Below are positions 45,364 to 53,620 of a stretch of 64,000 nucleotides of DNA, piece after piece. The notes under the pieces are model-generated. The model had not been told where the DNA came from and ran no database searches. It was given only the letters and a program-made list of their open reading frames with translations. The position numbers were made by a program, and so were the translations under genes. The stretch is from Fodinibacter sp963800505. GTDB taxonomy: Bacteria; Actinomycetota; Actinomycetes; Actinomycetales; Dermatophilaceae. The stretch spans positions 62,001 to 126,000 of the forward strand of contig CAWDBL010000019.1 in assembly GCA_963800505.1 (NCBI GenBank). The letters are read 5' to 3'. Each line of letters begins with the position of its first letter. Position 1 is the first letter of the stretch.

Positions 45364-45992
45364 GCGACCACCGCCGAAGTGCTGCCGAGCTCGGCGCCGA
45401 CGGGCAGGTCGAGCTGGCGCATCGTGGCGTGGGTGACCTGGACGACCATTGTGAGGCCGTCCCGGGCGAGGTCCTCCAGGACCGGCCACCAGGTGCGGGC
45501 GTCCCCACCACGTCTGTCGGGGTTGGTGACGACGAGCACGCGGGTGGCGGTGCGCTCGGCAGCGGCATGGGCCAGCACCCGCACGCGGTCCTCCGGAGCG
45601 AGGGCCTCGAACGGCTCGTCGGCGGCGGCGCCGACCCCGTGGGCCGTCAGGAACGCCTCGACGGCCCGGCGACCCGACGGTCGACCGGCGAAGGCGAGCT
45701 CCTCGGCGAGCACGTGGTGCACCGCGAGGCCGTCCTCGGGGGCGCTCACCCCCGGAACATCCACCACAGCCACGTGGCGCCGCAGCACGACCGGGTCGCC
45801 GGACGCGTCGAGCGTCACCCGGCCGCCCGCCAGTGGCATCCGCCCGGCGAGCGCCAGCGCGAGCGCCACCTGCCCGTAGCCGGGGTCCCCCGCCACGGGC
45901 GTCACCCGCGAGGGTGGCGCCACGAACGAGGTGGGCTGCACGAGGGGGCTGCGGGCGCCGGCAACGGCGACCTGGTCGACGAGGAGCTGCAC
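45360..45992 (-). CDS. Degenerate ABC-ATPase-like partner of YhgE/Pip protein
   Basis: A 210-residue protein with the outline of an ABC ATPase but ruined motifs. The Walker A position reads GDPGYGQVA (no Lys, no Ser/Thr), the signature region reads LAPEDR, and the Walker B position ends VLVVTNPD without the catalytic Glu. GTG 45992 follows AAGGA. Coupled by a 4-nt overlap to the membrane protein, it is probably a non-hydrolysing structural partner, unless ATP is supplied by another subunit. Confidence 0.7.
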   Translation of the reverse strand: MQLLVDQVAVAGARSPLVQPTSFVAPPSRVTPVAGDPGYGQVALALALAGRMPLAGGRVTLDASGDPVVLRRHVAVVDVPGVSAPEDGLAVHHVLAEELAFAGRPSGRRAVEAFLTAHGVGAAADEPFEALAPEDRVRVLAHAAAERTATRVLVVTNPDRRGGDARTWWPVLEDLARDGLTMVVQVTHATMRQLDLPVGAELGSTSAVVA

Positions 45993-46033
45993 GGGACGGG
46001 TCCTTCTGCACGGGGTTCACTGGCGATCCAGCG

Positions 46034-46076
46034 TGGTACTGGTTGGTACCACCTACGATGGTACGGTACGGTACCA
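46034..46076. promoter_or_regulatory. Twin TetR operators TGGTAC-N6-GTACCA
   Basis: Two copies of TGGTAC-N6-GTACCA (46034-46051 and 46059-46076), 25 bp centre to centre, fill the gap between the divergent tetR and the transporter pair. The second ends 2 nt before the tetR ATG. This is a clear regulator footprint and predicts autorepression and control of the exporter. Confidence 0.8.
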
Positions 46077-46078
46077 GC

Positions 46079-46732
46079 ATGAGCAAACGCGACCGGACAC
46101 CTCTCCCGGAGGCGCCGACGACCACGGCCATCACCGCCGAGGGCCTCGACGAGCACACGCTCGCTGTGCGCGGCCGGCTGGAGGACGCGATGGCCGCCGC
46201 CGTCACGGAGAAGGGCCTGGCGGCCACGACCATCGCCGACGTCGCCCGCCACGCCGGCACCTCGAAGCGCACCTTCTACGAGCACTACGCCGACAAGACC
46301 GCGTGCTACCTGTCGCTGTTCGCCACCCGCAGCGCGGCGATGGTCGCCCGGGTGGATGCCGCGCTGCGCCCCGGTGAGCTGCCCGCCACCGTGCAGCTCG
46401 CCGACGCCGCGCGCACCTTCCTCGATGTCGTCACCACCGACCCGGTGCTCGGGCGCGGCCACCTCAGCGAGCTCGCGACCCTGGGGGAGGATGCCGCGCG
46501 GGTGCGCCGTGAGGTCGTCGACCGCAACGCCGCCTCCATCCTCGAGATGGTCGAGCGGGCCCGGGCCAACGGCACCGCTGTCCGGCGGATCAGCCACCTC
46601 GAGGCCGTCTGCGTGGTGGGTGGCCTCAACGAGATCGGGCTGCGCGCCGTCGACCCCGGGTCGGACGTCGGCACCGACGACCTCGTCGAGACCGCCACCC
46701 GGTTCATGACCGCGGTGCTGCTCGCCGACTGA
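46079..46732 (+). CDS. TetR-family regulator of the YhgE/Pip exporter
   Basis: A 217-residue regulator. HTH ATTIADVARHAGTSKRTFYEHYADKTACYLSLF at about residues 43-75, then an all-helical ligand domain. It is divergent from the exporter pair, with two identical operators in between. The ATG lies immediately after the second operator without a Shine-Dalgarno. The stop is 3 bp from that of the convergent membrane protein gene. Confidence 0.9.
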   Translation: MSKRDRTPLPEAPTTTAITAEGLDEHTLAVRGRLEDAMAAAVTEKGLAATTIADVARHAGTSKRTFYEHYADKTACYLSLFATRSAAMVARVDAALRPGELPATVQLADAARTFLDVVTTDPVLGRGHLSELATLGEDAARVRREVVDRNAASILEMVERARANGTAVRRISHLEAVCVVGGLNEIGLRAVDPGSDVGTDDLVETATRFMTAVLLAD

Positions 46733-46735
46733 GCG

Positions 46736-47161
46736 TCAGGCCCCGGGTCGACGGCCGGCGTCGCGCCCGTGGATGTCGGCCACCCCGGCCTCGTCGGGGG
46801 CGTGCACCATGTCGAGCGTCACCGGGCCGAGCTCGCGCCGACGCAGCACTCGTTCGGTGATCACGACCGACGACAGGACGGCGACGAGGTAGATCACCGG
46901 AGCGCCGACCCAGAGGTTGGCGGGGGTGCTGCTGTTGACCACGCTGTCGACCACGAAGACGGCCCCTGTGGCAAGGCCCATCCCCGCGGCCCACGTGAGC
47001 CGTTCGGCCACGTCCCGCCGGGCCACGACCTGCCACACCGCCCCTGCCGCTGCACCTACGACGAAGGCGACGAGGGATCCCACGCTGCCGACCGGGACCC
47101 CACTGAAGGCATACCCCAGCAGCCAGATCCCGACCCACGCGTACTGCCGCCAACCCGTCAT
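46736..47161 (-). CDS. Hypothetical membrane protein, four helices
   Basis: A 141-residue protein with hydrophobic segments YAWVGIWLLGYAFSGVPVG, SLVAFVVGAAAGAVWQVVA, AAGMGLATGAVFVVDSVVN and GAPVIYLVAVLSSVVI and a charged C-terminal tail. I do not recognise the family. It is divergent from nadE by 63 bp. The start is ATG 47161. Confidence 0.75.
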   Translation of the reverse strand: MTGWRQYAWVGIWLLGYAFSGVPVGSVGSLVAFVVGAAAGAVWQVVARRDVAERLTWAAGMGLATGAVFVVDSVVNSSTPANLWVGAPVIYLVAVLSSVVITERVLRRRELGPVTLDMVHAPDEAGVADIHGRDAGRRPGA

Positions 47162-47212
47162 CTCGCGAGTGTGGCAGCCGGAGCGCCCGGCCCGGCCCGG
47201 CATCCGGCGCAA

Positions 47213-47218
47213 TAGGCT
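47213..47218 (+). promoter_or_regulatory. -10 box TAGGCT, leaderless nadE promoter
   Basis: TAGGCT-N6-ATG, the same layout and hexamer as at 25481. The start codon coincides with the predicted transcription start. Confidence 0.6.
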
Positions 47219-47224
47219 CGGGCC

Positions 47225-49306
47225 ATGGACTTCCGGAACGCGTACGCCCAGGGGTTCGCCCGGGTCTCCGCGTGCACCCTGCCCGTCGCCCTGGCCGACC
47301 CCGCCGTCAACGCCGAGCGCATCCTGGCCGTCGTCAAGCAGTGCCACGACGAGGGCGTCGCGGTGGCCCTGTTCCCCGAGCTGTCGCTGAGCGGCTACGC
47401 CATCGACGACCTGTTGATGCAGGACGTCCTCCTCGAGGCGGTCGACGACGCCGTCGTCACCGTCGCCGAGGCCACCGCCAAGCTGCTCCCCCTCGTCGTC
47501 GTGGGCGCCCCACTGCGGCACGGCAACCGGCTCTACAACTGCGCGGTCGTCATCCACCGCGGAGAGGTGCTCGGGGTCGCCCCCAAGTCGTTCCTGCCCA
47601 ACTACCGCGAGTTCTACGAGAAGCGCTGGTTCGCCTCCGGCGCCGGGCACCAGGGCGAGTTCATCGTGCGTCCCCACTGGCCGGGGGCCGACGTCGACGG
47701 CGAGCTCCCCTTCGGTCCCGACCTGATCTTCACCCCCGAGGACCTGCCCGACCTGGCCGTGCACGTCGAGATCTGCGAGGACGTCTGGGTGCCCGTGCCG
47801 CCGAGCCACGAGGCAGCGCTCGCGGGCGCGAACGTGCTGCTCAACCTCTCGGCATCCCCGATCACCGTCGGCCGCGCTGAGGACCGCCACCTGCTCGCCC
47901 GCTCGGCGAGCGCCCGCTGCAACGCGGCCTACCTGTATGCCGCCGCGAGCGCCGGTGAGTCGTCGACCGACCTGTCCTGGGACGGCATGACGATGGTCTA
48001 CGAGATGGGCGCGCTGCTCGGCGAGTCCGAGCGCTTCCCCGACGGGGCGCGGCGCACGGTGGTCGACGTCGACCTCGACCAGCTGCGCCAGGAGCGGCTG
48101 CGCCAGGGCAGCTTCGGCGACAACGCCGACGCCTACGCCGCCGACGAGGGCGGGTTCCGCGTGGTGCCGTTCCAGCTGCGGCCCCCCACCGGTGACCTCG
48201 GCCTGCGTCGCGCGGTCGACCGCTTCCCGTTCGTGCCGGATGACGACACCCGCCTCGCGCTCGACTGCTACGAGGCCTACAACATCCAGGTGTCCGGCCT
48301 CGAGCAGCGGATGCGCGCCATCGGCGGCGGCGACCCGGCGCGGATGCCGACGATCGTCATCGGCGTCTCGGGCGGCCTCGACTCCACCCACGCCCTCATC
48401 GTCGCGGCCAAGGCGTGCGACCGGCTCGGCCTGCCGCGCACCCACATCCTGGGCTTCACGATGCCGGGCTTCGCCACCAGCGCCGGCACCAAGAGCAACG
48501 CCATCCACCTGATGGAGTCGCTCGGTATCACCTGGGAGGAGCTCGACATCCGCCCCGCCGCCACCCAGATGCTCGCCGACCTCGGCCACCCGTTCGGGCG
48601 CGGCGAGGAGGTCTACGACGTCACCTTCGAGAACGTGCAGGCCGGGCTGCGCACCGACTACCTCTTCCGGGCGGCCAACCAGCGCGGTGGCATCGTGCTC
48701 GGCACCGGCGACCTGTCCGAGCTGGCACTGGGCTGGTGCACCTACGGCGTCGGAGACCAGATGTCGCACTACGGGGTCAACACCGGGGTGCCGAAGACGT
48801 TGATGCAGCACCTGATTCGCTGGGTCGTCGGGTCGGGCCAGTTCGAGGGGCCGGTCAACGACACACTCCTCGGCATCCTCGACACCGAGATCAGCCCCGA
48901 GCTGGTGCCGTCGAAGGAGGGCGAGAAGATCCAGTCGACCGAGGACTCGATCGGCCCCTACGCCCTGCAGGACTTCACCCTCTTCCACGTGCTGCGCCGC
49001 GGCTACCGGCCGAGCAAGATCGCCTTCCTCGCCGAGCACGCGTGGTCTGATGCCGGGCGCGGCGCCTGGCCTGCCGGCTTCCCCGAGGGTGCCCGGCCCG
49101 AGTACGACCTCGCCGCCGTCCGGCACTGGATGGAGGTCTTCGTCAAGCGGTTCTTCGCCAACCAGTTCAAGCGCTCGGCCATCCCCAACGGCCCCAAGGT
49201 CGTGGCCGGCGGTTCGCTGTCGCCGCGCGGTGACTGGCGGATGCCGTCCGACGCCGGGTCGCGCGCCTGGCTCGCCGAGCTCGAGGCGAACGTCCCCAAG
49301 GCCTGA
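47225..49306 (+). CDS. nadE: Glutamine-dependent NAD+ synthetase
   Basis: A 693-residue two-domain enzyme making NAD from nicotinic acid adenine dinucleotide with glutamine as nitrogen donor. The N-terminal nitrilase-fold glutaminase has the triad Glu52 (FPELSLSGY), Lys121 (PKSFLPNYREFYEKRWF) and Cys184 (VEICEDVWVP). The C-terminal synthetase has the P-loop GVSGGLDST and GTGDLSELALGWCTYGVGDQMSHYGVN. Size and order match the mycobacterial type. Translation is probably leaderless. Confidence 0.97.
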   Translation: MDFRNAYAQGFARVSACTLPVALADPAVNAERILAVVKQCHDEGVAVALFPELSLSGYAIDDLLMQDVLLEAVDDAVVTVAEATAKLLPLVVVGAPLRHGNRLYNCAVVIHRGEVLGVAPKSFLPNYREFYEKRWFASGAGHQGEFIVRPHWPGADVDGELPFGPDLIFTPEDLPDLAVHVEICEDVWVPVPPSHEAALAGANVLLNLSASPITVGRAEDRHLLARSASARCNAAYLYAAASAGESSTDLSWDGMTMVYEMGALLGESERFPDGARRTVVDVDLDQLRQERLRQGSFGDNADAYAADEGGFRVVPFQLRPPTGDLGLRRAVDRFPFVPDDDTRLALDCYEAYNIQVSGLEQRMRAIGGGDPARMPTIVIGVSGGLDSTHALIVAAKACDRLGLPRTHILGFTMPGFATSAGTKSNAIHLMESLGITWEELDIRPAATQMLADLGHPFGRGEEVYDVTFENVQAGLRTDYLFRAANQRGGIVLGTGDLSELALGWCTYGVGDQMSHYGVNTGVPKTLMQHLIRWVVGSGQFEGPVNDTLLGILDTEISPELVPSKEGEKIQSTEDSIGPYALQDFTLFHVLRRGYRPSKIAFLAEHAWSDAGRGAWPAGFPEGARPEYDLAAVRHWMEVFVKRFFANQFKRSAIPNGPKVVAGGSLSPRGDWRMPSDAGSRAWLAELEANVPKA

Positions 49307-49321
49307 CCTCGGCCCGTCCCG

Positions 49322-49391
49322 ACTTCGTGCGACTTGCACACGGTTCTCGCAGCCTCGGACGTGCGAGAACCGTGTGAAAAGCGCACGAAGT
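49322..49391. repeat. ACTTCGTGCG inverted-repeat element, copy 1
   Basis: 30-nt arms (49322-49351 and 49362-49391) match at 27 of 30 positions around a 10-nt centre. Terminal motif ACTTCGTGCG, internal CACGGTTCTCGCA. It starts 16 nt after the nadE stop and ends 3 nt before the convergent acetyltransferase stop, so it probably also terminates both transcripts. A sister copy lies at 59732-59801. Confidence 0.88.
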
Positions 49392-49394
49392 GGA

Positions 49395-49970
49395 TCAGGG
49401 CCGGCTGCGCCACTCCTCCGCGAGCAGGGCGTAGCCCAGCACGTCGACCCACTCGCCCGAGCCGGTCAGCGCCTCCTGGATGCTGTGGCTCTCGCGGCGC
49501 ATCCCGACCCGCTCCATCAGCCGCCACGAGGGCTCGTTGGGCGCATAGCAACCGGCCGTGACCCGGCGCAGCCCCAGTGCTCCGAAGCTGAGCCCGAGCA
49601 GCGCGTGCACCACCTCGGTGCCGTAGCCCTGCCCCTGGTGCCGGGGGTCGAGCACCCAGCCGAGCTCGGCCTGCACGCCCCTCGCCTGCTCCTTCACCTC
49701 GACCTGCGCCCAGGCGTCCTCGACCCTGATCATCACGTCACCGATGACCACTCCCATGAGCTCGGCGACCAGGGTCCGATCGAGCCGCCCCGGCTCCTCG
49801 ACGCGCTCGCGGTACTCCTCGACGGTCGGGGAGGCAGCGCTCAGCCAGCGGCCCACCTCGGGCAGGCGACGGTAGGCCCAGGTCGCCTCGACGTCGGCGG
49901 GGGTCGCGCGGCGCAGGGTCAGCCGGTCGGTGCGCACCGGCCAGGCGACGGCATCGAGCGCATTGGCCAT
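49395..49970 (-). CDS. GNAT-family acetyltransferase (RimJ/RimL-like)
   Basis: A 191-residue acetyltransferase of the protein/ribosomal-alanine group. WPVRTDRLTLRRATPADVEATWAYRRLPEVGRWL at the N-terminus. Acetyl-CoA motif ELGWVLDPRHQGQGYGTEVVHALL. YAPNEPSWRLMERVGMRRE near the C-terminus. ATG 49970 lacks a Shine-Dalgarno and follows CACCAT-N6. Confidence 0.9.
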   Translation of the reverse strand: MANALDAVAWPVRTDRLTLRRATPADVEATWAYRRLPEVGRWLSAASPTVEEYRERVEEPGRLDRTLVAELMGVVIGDVMIRVEDAWAQVEVKEQARGVQAELGWVLDPRHQGQGYGTEVVHALLGLSFGALGLRRVTAGCYAPNEPSWRLMERVGMRRESHSIQEALTGSGEWVDVLGYALLAEEWRSRP

Positions 49971-50122
49971 CGCACCATGGTGGCAGCCGGTCGCAGTCCC
50001 GTTCGAGCGGTTTCCGCGGGGCGCCGCTCGGCGAGCCCCCGGCATCCGGGGTGTTGACGGCACCGGACGGCCACTGGGACCCTGCAGCGAGCGGTCACCT
50101 GATCGACGAAGGGGGCGGTCGC

Positions 50123-50569
50123 ATGCCAGGACACCGGGACCGCGACGGCGTGACGGGGCTCAGGTTCGCCCTCGAGGTCAACGGGGTGCGAGTCACGATG
50201 CTGAGCGGGGTCAGCGCGCTGAGCCTGGAGCACGAGGTCGTCGAGATGCGCGAGGGCGGGGCCGACCCGTCGGTGCCCACCCGGCGGATTCCCGGGCGAC
50301 GAAAGGGCGGCGAGGTGACCCTGACCCGCGGGGTGACCACCGACCGCACCTTCGAGCAGTGGGCGAAGGACGCCTCCCTCGCCGCGGCCGGCCAGACCGT
50401 CGGGACGGTGCGCCTCGTGGTGGTCGACACCCAGGGTTCGCCCGTCGTGACGTACGCGTTGGCCCGGGCGTGGCCCCGGCGGGTCGAGGTCGACGGGCTC
50501 GAACCCGGTGGGAGCGGGGTGCTGACCGAGCACCTCGTGCTGGTCTACGAGTCCTTCGAGCGGGTCTGA
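50123..50569 (+). CDS. Orphan phage/contractile-injection tail-tube-like protein
   Basis: A 148-residue protein fitting the T4 gp19-like tail-tube family. RFALEVNGVRVTMLSGVSALSLEHEVVEMREGG, the conserved RRIPGRRKGGEVTLTRGVTTDRTFEQWAKD, VVVDTQGSPVVTYALARAWPRRVEVDGL and the closing LTEHLVLVYESFERV. Such proteins polymerise into the inner tube of phage tails and extracellular contractile injection systems. No sheath, baseplate or ATPase gene is near. GGGGG lies 7 nt before ATG 50123. Confidence 0.75.
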   Translation: MPGHRDRDGVTGLRFALEVNGVRVTMLSGVSALSLEHEVVEMREGGADPSVPTRRIPGRRKGGEVTLTRGVTTDRTFEQWAKDASLAAAGQTVGTVRLVVVDTQGSPVVTYALARAWPRRVEVDGLEPGGSGVLTEHLVLVYESFERV

Positions 50570-50784
50570 ACGGCCCCGGCCCACCGGAGCCGGGCCGCCG
50601 CTTCAACGCCGGGCCTGCTGGGGCCGGGCCTCGAGGTCGGCACCGTGCGCCACCAGCCAGTCCCGCAGCGAAGCGGCTCCCACGGACCTTGACCACGATG
50701 GAGACTCCCGGGCGGACGGCGGTGGCGAGGCGGGACACCGGTGCCCGCGGAGCGCAGCCTGGGGCGACCGAGGCCGACCGTCCC

Positions 50785-50810
50785 GCCCGTTGCGAGACGT
50801 CGCAACGGGC
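50785..50810 (-). terminator. Terminator hairpin of the acetyltransferase gene
   Basis: A perfect 11-bp stem (50785-50795 with 50800-50810) around loop GACG, 9 nt past the stop of the minus-strand acetyltransferase gene. The rest of the 250-bp gap 50570-50819 shows only GC-rich imperfect inverted repeats and a 26-codon open frame of uncertain meaning. Confidence 0.75.
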
Positions 50811-50819
50811 GCCCGCGAG

Positions 50820-51347
50820 TCAGCCGGATGCCGGTGGCCTTGCCAGCGCGTCGAGGGGGGCGCCGTCGAGGCGGAACCGGGTCCACTCGTCCTGTGCCGC
50901 GGCCCCGATCGACTCGTAGAAGCCGATGCTCGGGGTGTTCCAGTCGAGCACCCACCACTCGAGCCGCGAGTAGCCGCGCTCGACACAGATGGCGGCCAAC
51001 GTGCCCAGCAGCTCCTGGCCCAGGCCGGACCCCCGCTTGGCCGGCGTGACGTACAGGTCCTCGAGCCAGATGCCGTGGGTGCCGGTCCAGGTCGAGAACG
51101 ACAGGAACCAGATCGCGCACCCGACGACCTCACCGTCGACCTCGGCGACGTGCGCGAAGGCCGCCGGCTCGCGGCCGGCCGGGAACAGCGCCTCGCCCAG
51201 CTGCTCCGGCGAGGCCTCCACCTGGTCCAGCGCCTTCTCGTACTCGGCGAGCTCGCGCACCAGCGCGAGGATGACGGGCACGTCACCCGGGACGGCGGCC
51301 CGGACCCGGGAGGAGGTGGGAGCGTGGCGGGAGGAGGCGGACGGCAT
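50820..51347 (-). CDS. GNAT acetyltransferase, diamine N-acetyltransferase-like
   Basis: A 175-residue acetyltransferase similar to the spermidine/thialysine acetyltransferase group. VRELAEYEKALDQVEASPEQL, GIWLEDLYVTPAKRGSGLGQELL (acetyl-CoA site) and LEWWVLDWNTPSIGFYESIGA. It likely acetylates a diamine or amino acid. TACATT-N7-ATG precedes it (leaderless). Confidence 0.9.
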   Translation of the reverse strand: MPSASSRHAPTSSRVRAAVPGDVPVILALVRELAEYEKALDQVEASPEQLGEALFPAGREPAAFAHVAEVDGEVVGCAIWFLSFSTWTGTHGIWLEDLYVTPAKRGSGLGQELLGTLAAICVERGYSRLEWWVLDWNTPSIGFYESIGAAAQDEWTRFRLDGAPLDALARPPASG

Positions 51348-51354
51348 ACCGGGC

Positions 51355-51360
51355 AATGTA
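51355..51360 (-). promoter_or_regulatory. -10 box TACATT, leaderless promoter
   Basis: On the minus strand TACATT-N7-ATG (start 51347). The divergent HAD gene starts at 51386, so the two promoters share under 40 bp. Confidence 0.55.
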
Positions 51361-51385
51361 CGCAGCGGCCGCCACAATGGGGCGC

Positions 51386-52192
51386 ATGACCACCACCCGG
51401 CGGATCGACACCTGGCTCACCGACATGGACGGCGTGCTCGTGCACGAGGACGACCCGATCGCGGGTGCGGCGGAGTTCATCGAGGCGCTCAAGGCGTCCG
51501 GGCGCGCTTTCCTCGTGCTCACCAACAACTCCATCTACACCCCGCGTGACCTGCGAGCGAGGTTGCTGCGCAGCGGGATCGACGTCCCGGAAGAGGCCAT
51601 CTGGACCTCGGCGCTCGCGACGGCCGACTTCCTCGCCGATCAGCGGCCCGGCGGCACGGCCTACGTCGTCGGTGAGGCGGGGCTGACCACCGCGATGCAC
51701 GACGTCGGCTACGTGATGACCGACCGCGACCCCGACTACGTCGTGCTCGGTGAGACCCGCACCTACTCGTTCGAGGCCATCACCAAGGCGATCCGGCTGA
51801 TCGCGGGAGGCGCGCGCTTCATCGCGACCAACCCCGACCCCAGCGGGCCCAGCGCCGCCGGTCTGCTGCCGGCGACCGGCTCGGTCGCCGCGCTGATCAG
51901 CACCGCCACCGGGCGCATGCCGTACTTCATCGGCAAGCCCAACCCCCTGATGATGCGCAGCGCCCTCAACCGGCTCGAGGCGCACTCCGAGACCACGGTG
52001 ATGGTCGGCGACCGGATGGACACCGACATCATCAGCGGCCTCGAGGCGGGCCTGCGCACGGTGCTCGTCTCCACCGGGTCGACGCGGCCCGAGCAGGTCG
52101 AGCACTTCCCCTACCGGCCGACCCGCGTCGTCGACTCGATCGCCGACCTGGTGCCGCTGGTCACGCTGCTGGCGCAGGAGGGCGTGGAGTGA
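51386..52192 (+). CDS. HAD-IIA-family phosphatase (NagD-like)
   Basis: A 268-residue haloacid-dehalogenase-type hydrolase. Nucleophile motif TDMDGVLVHEDDPI, motif II LTNNSIYTPR, a C2 cap, then GKPNPLMM and VGDRMDTDIISGLEAGL for Lys and metal binding. The family includes NagD-type nucleotidases and p-nitrophenyl phosphatases; the substrate is unclear. The stop overlaps the DUF952 start by 4 nt. Confidence 0.93.
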   Translation: MTTTRRIDTWLTDMDGVLVHEDDPIAGAAEFIEALKASGRAFLVLTNNSIYTPRDLRARLLRSGIDVPEEAIWTSALATADFLADQRPGGTAYVVGEAGLTTAMHDVGYVMTDRDPDYVVLGETRTYSFEAITKAIRLIAGGARFIATNPDPSGPSAAGLLPATGSVAALISTATGRMPYFIGKPNPLMMRSALNRLEAHSETTVMVGDRMDTDIISGLEAGLRTVLVSTGSTRPEQVEHFPYRPTRVVDSIADLVPLVTLLAQEGVE

Positions 52193-52533
52193 GCGCCGGC
52201 GACGTGCTGCACCTCGCCGAGGTCGCCCACTGGGACGAGGCACTGCGCACCGGCGAGTACCGCTGGTCCACCCTCGGGCGCACGCTCGAGGATGAGGGCT
52301 TCATCCACTGCTCGACGCCCGACCAGCTGCCGGGGGTGCTCTCCCGCTACTACGGGTCGTATGCCGGTGACCTCGTGCTGCTGACGCTCGACCCCGCGCT
52401 GCTGAAAGCCCCGCTGCGCTGGGACGTCGTCAATACGGTTACCGGAGAGCGCTTTCCGCACGTCTACGGCGCCATCACCCCGGATGCCGTGACGCGCACC
52501 GAGGTGCTCCAGCCCCCGCACGGCGTGGCCTGA
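52189..52533 (+). CDS. DUF952 family protein
   Basis: A 114-residue protein with the DUF952 signatures LHLAEVAHWDEAL, EGFIHCSTPDQLPGVL and RFPHVYGAI. The function is unknown; the conserved His residues hint at an ADP-ribosyltransferase-like or hydrolase fold. GTG 52189 overlaps the HAD gene (GTGA), so the two are coupled. Confidence 0.9.
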   Translation: MSAGDVLHLAEVAHWDEALRTGEYRWSTLGRTLEDEGFIHCSTPDQLPGVLSRYYGSYAGDLVLLTLDPALLKAPLRWDVVNTVTGERFPHVYGAITPDAVTRTEVLQPPHGVA

Positions 52534-52537
52534 CCCC

Positions 52538-53620
52538 CTACGTCCCCCGCGCGCCGTCCGGGTCAGGCTGGTGCTCGGCCGGGTCGGCCTGCGCCTCGGC
52601 CAGTGCGGCCGTCAGCGACGCCACCCCGTACAGGGCCATGGACTGCAGGTAGAGCACGAACATGATGCCGATCGGCGCCGCAAGCGCACCGTACTGCGGC
52701 TTGGCGATCACGAGGCTCACCAACAGGGCCATCGCCTGCTTGAGCACCTCGAGGACCAACGCCCCCACGCCGGCTCCGATCAGGCGTGGCCGCCGGGGCG
52801 GGCGGATGCCACCCAGCCGGCTGATCACCAGGTACACGACGAGGAAGTTGAGGACGATCGTCAGCACGGCGGCGATGCTGCCGAGCAGGAACCGGGGGCC
52901 GTTCCACTCCAGTCCGAGGACGGCCAGGAGCTTGCCCGACAGGTTGGCCGTGAAGCTGACGCTCACGAACGACAGCAGGACCAGCGGTGCCAGCGCGAGG
53001 AACCAGCCGAAGGCCCACACCCGGACCCACACGAAGTTCCGCGGGTTCGTCGGGGCGCCGTAGATGGCGTGCACGGAGCGGCTGGCCGCGAAGACGGCAC
53101 CGGTGGCGCCGTAGACCAGGCCGACCGCGCTGACGATCGAGGTGGTCTGCCCGGCGCTGCGCAGCTGCTCCGGGTCGAGCCCGGAGTCACCGATGAGGCC
53201 CGGGAACGCCATCGAGAGCGCCTCGGTGATGTAGTTGGCCAGCTGGTCGGCCCCGAGCACCGCCGTCACGCCGTAGGCCAGGGTCAGGATCGAGAACAGC
53301 GCCAGGAACAGGTAGTACGTGGTGCCGGCGGCGAGCAGCGTGGCTCGCGAGTGCGTGAAGCGGTTGGTGGCCCGCATTCCGATGGTGAGGCCGGTGCCGA
53401 CCGCGTCCTCCCGCGCCTGGAGGAGCCGCACCCGCTCCGGCAGCTCCTTGACCGGCGGGTCGACGGGCTCGCCCGGGATGGGCAGCAGGATCTGCGGGCT
53501 CTCCACGGTGCGACCGTACTGCGCCCCTGTGGCGGACGACGGAGGATGCCGGCCTGGCGCCGGTCGCTCGGACCGCGCCGGGCGCGTCGGGCGGGCCGGG
53601 CGCGCCGGGCGCGGCGTCAT
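52538..53620 (-). CDS. YihY/virulence factor BrkB family membrane protein
   Basis: A 360-residue membrane protein with about six helices in the YihY fold. RATLLAAGTTYYLFLALFSILTLAYG, SRSVHAIYGAPTNPRNFVWVRVWA and PPRRPRLIGAGVGALVLEVLKQ are typical. ATG 53620 overlaps the preceding gene by ATGA and gives a Pro/Arg-rich tail; GTG 53506 is an alternative. The function of the family is uncertain. Confidence 0.87.
   Translation of the reverse strand: MTPRPARPARPTRPARSERPAPGRHPPSSATGAQYGRTVESPQILLPIPGEPVDPPVKELPERVRLLQAREDAVGTGLTIGMRATNRFTHSRATLLAAGTTYYLFLALFSILTLAYGVTAVLGADQLANYITEALSMAFPGLIGDSGLDPEQLRSAGQTTSIVSAVGLVYGATGAVFAASRSVHAIYGAPTNPRNFVWVRVWAFGWFLALAPLVLLSFVSVSFTANLSGKLLAVLGLEWNGPRFLLGSIAAVLTIVLNFLVVYLVISRLGGIRPPRRPRLIGAGVGALVLEVLKQAMALLVSLVIAKPQYGALAAPIGIMFVLYLQSMALYGVASLTAALAEAQADPAEHQPDPDGARGT

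Noticed and set aside
50123..50569. Prophage around the tail-tube-like gene
   Set aside because: No integrase, terminase, capsid, lysis or other tail gene lies nearby; neighbours are ordinary metabolic genes.
50603..50683. 26-codon minus-strand frame ending SLRDWLVAHGADLEARPQQARR
   Set aside because: The composition is protein-like and might be a gene remnant, but it is too short, has no family match I know, and lacks a clear ribosome-binding site.
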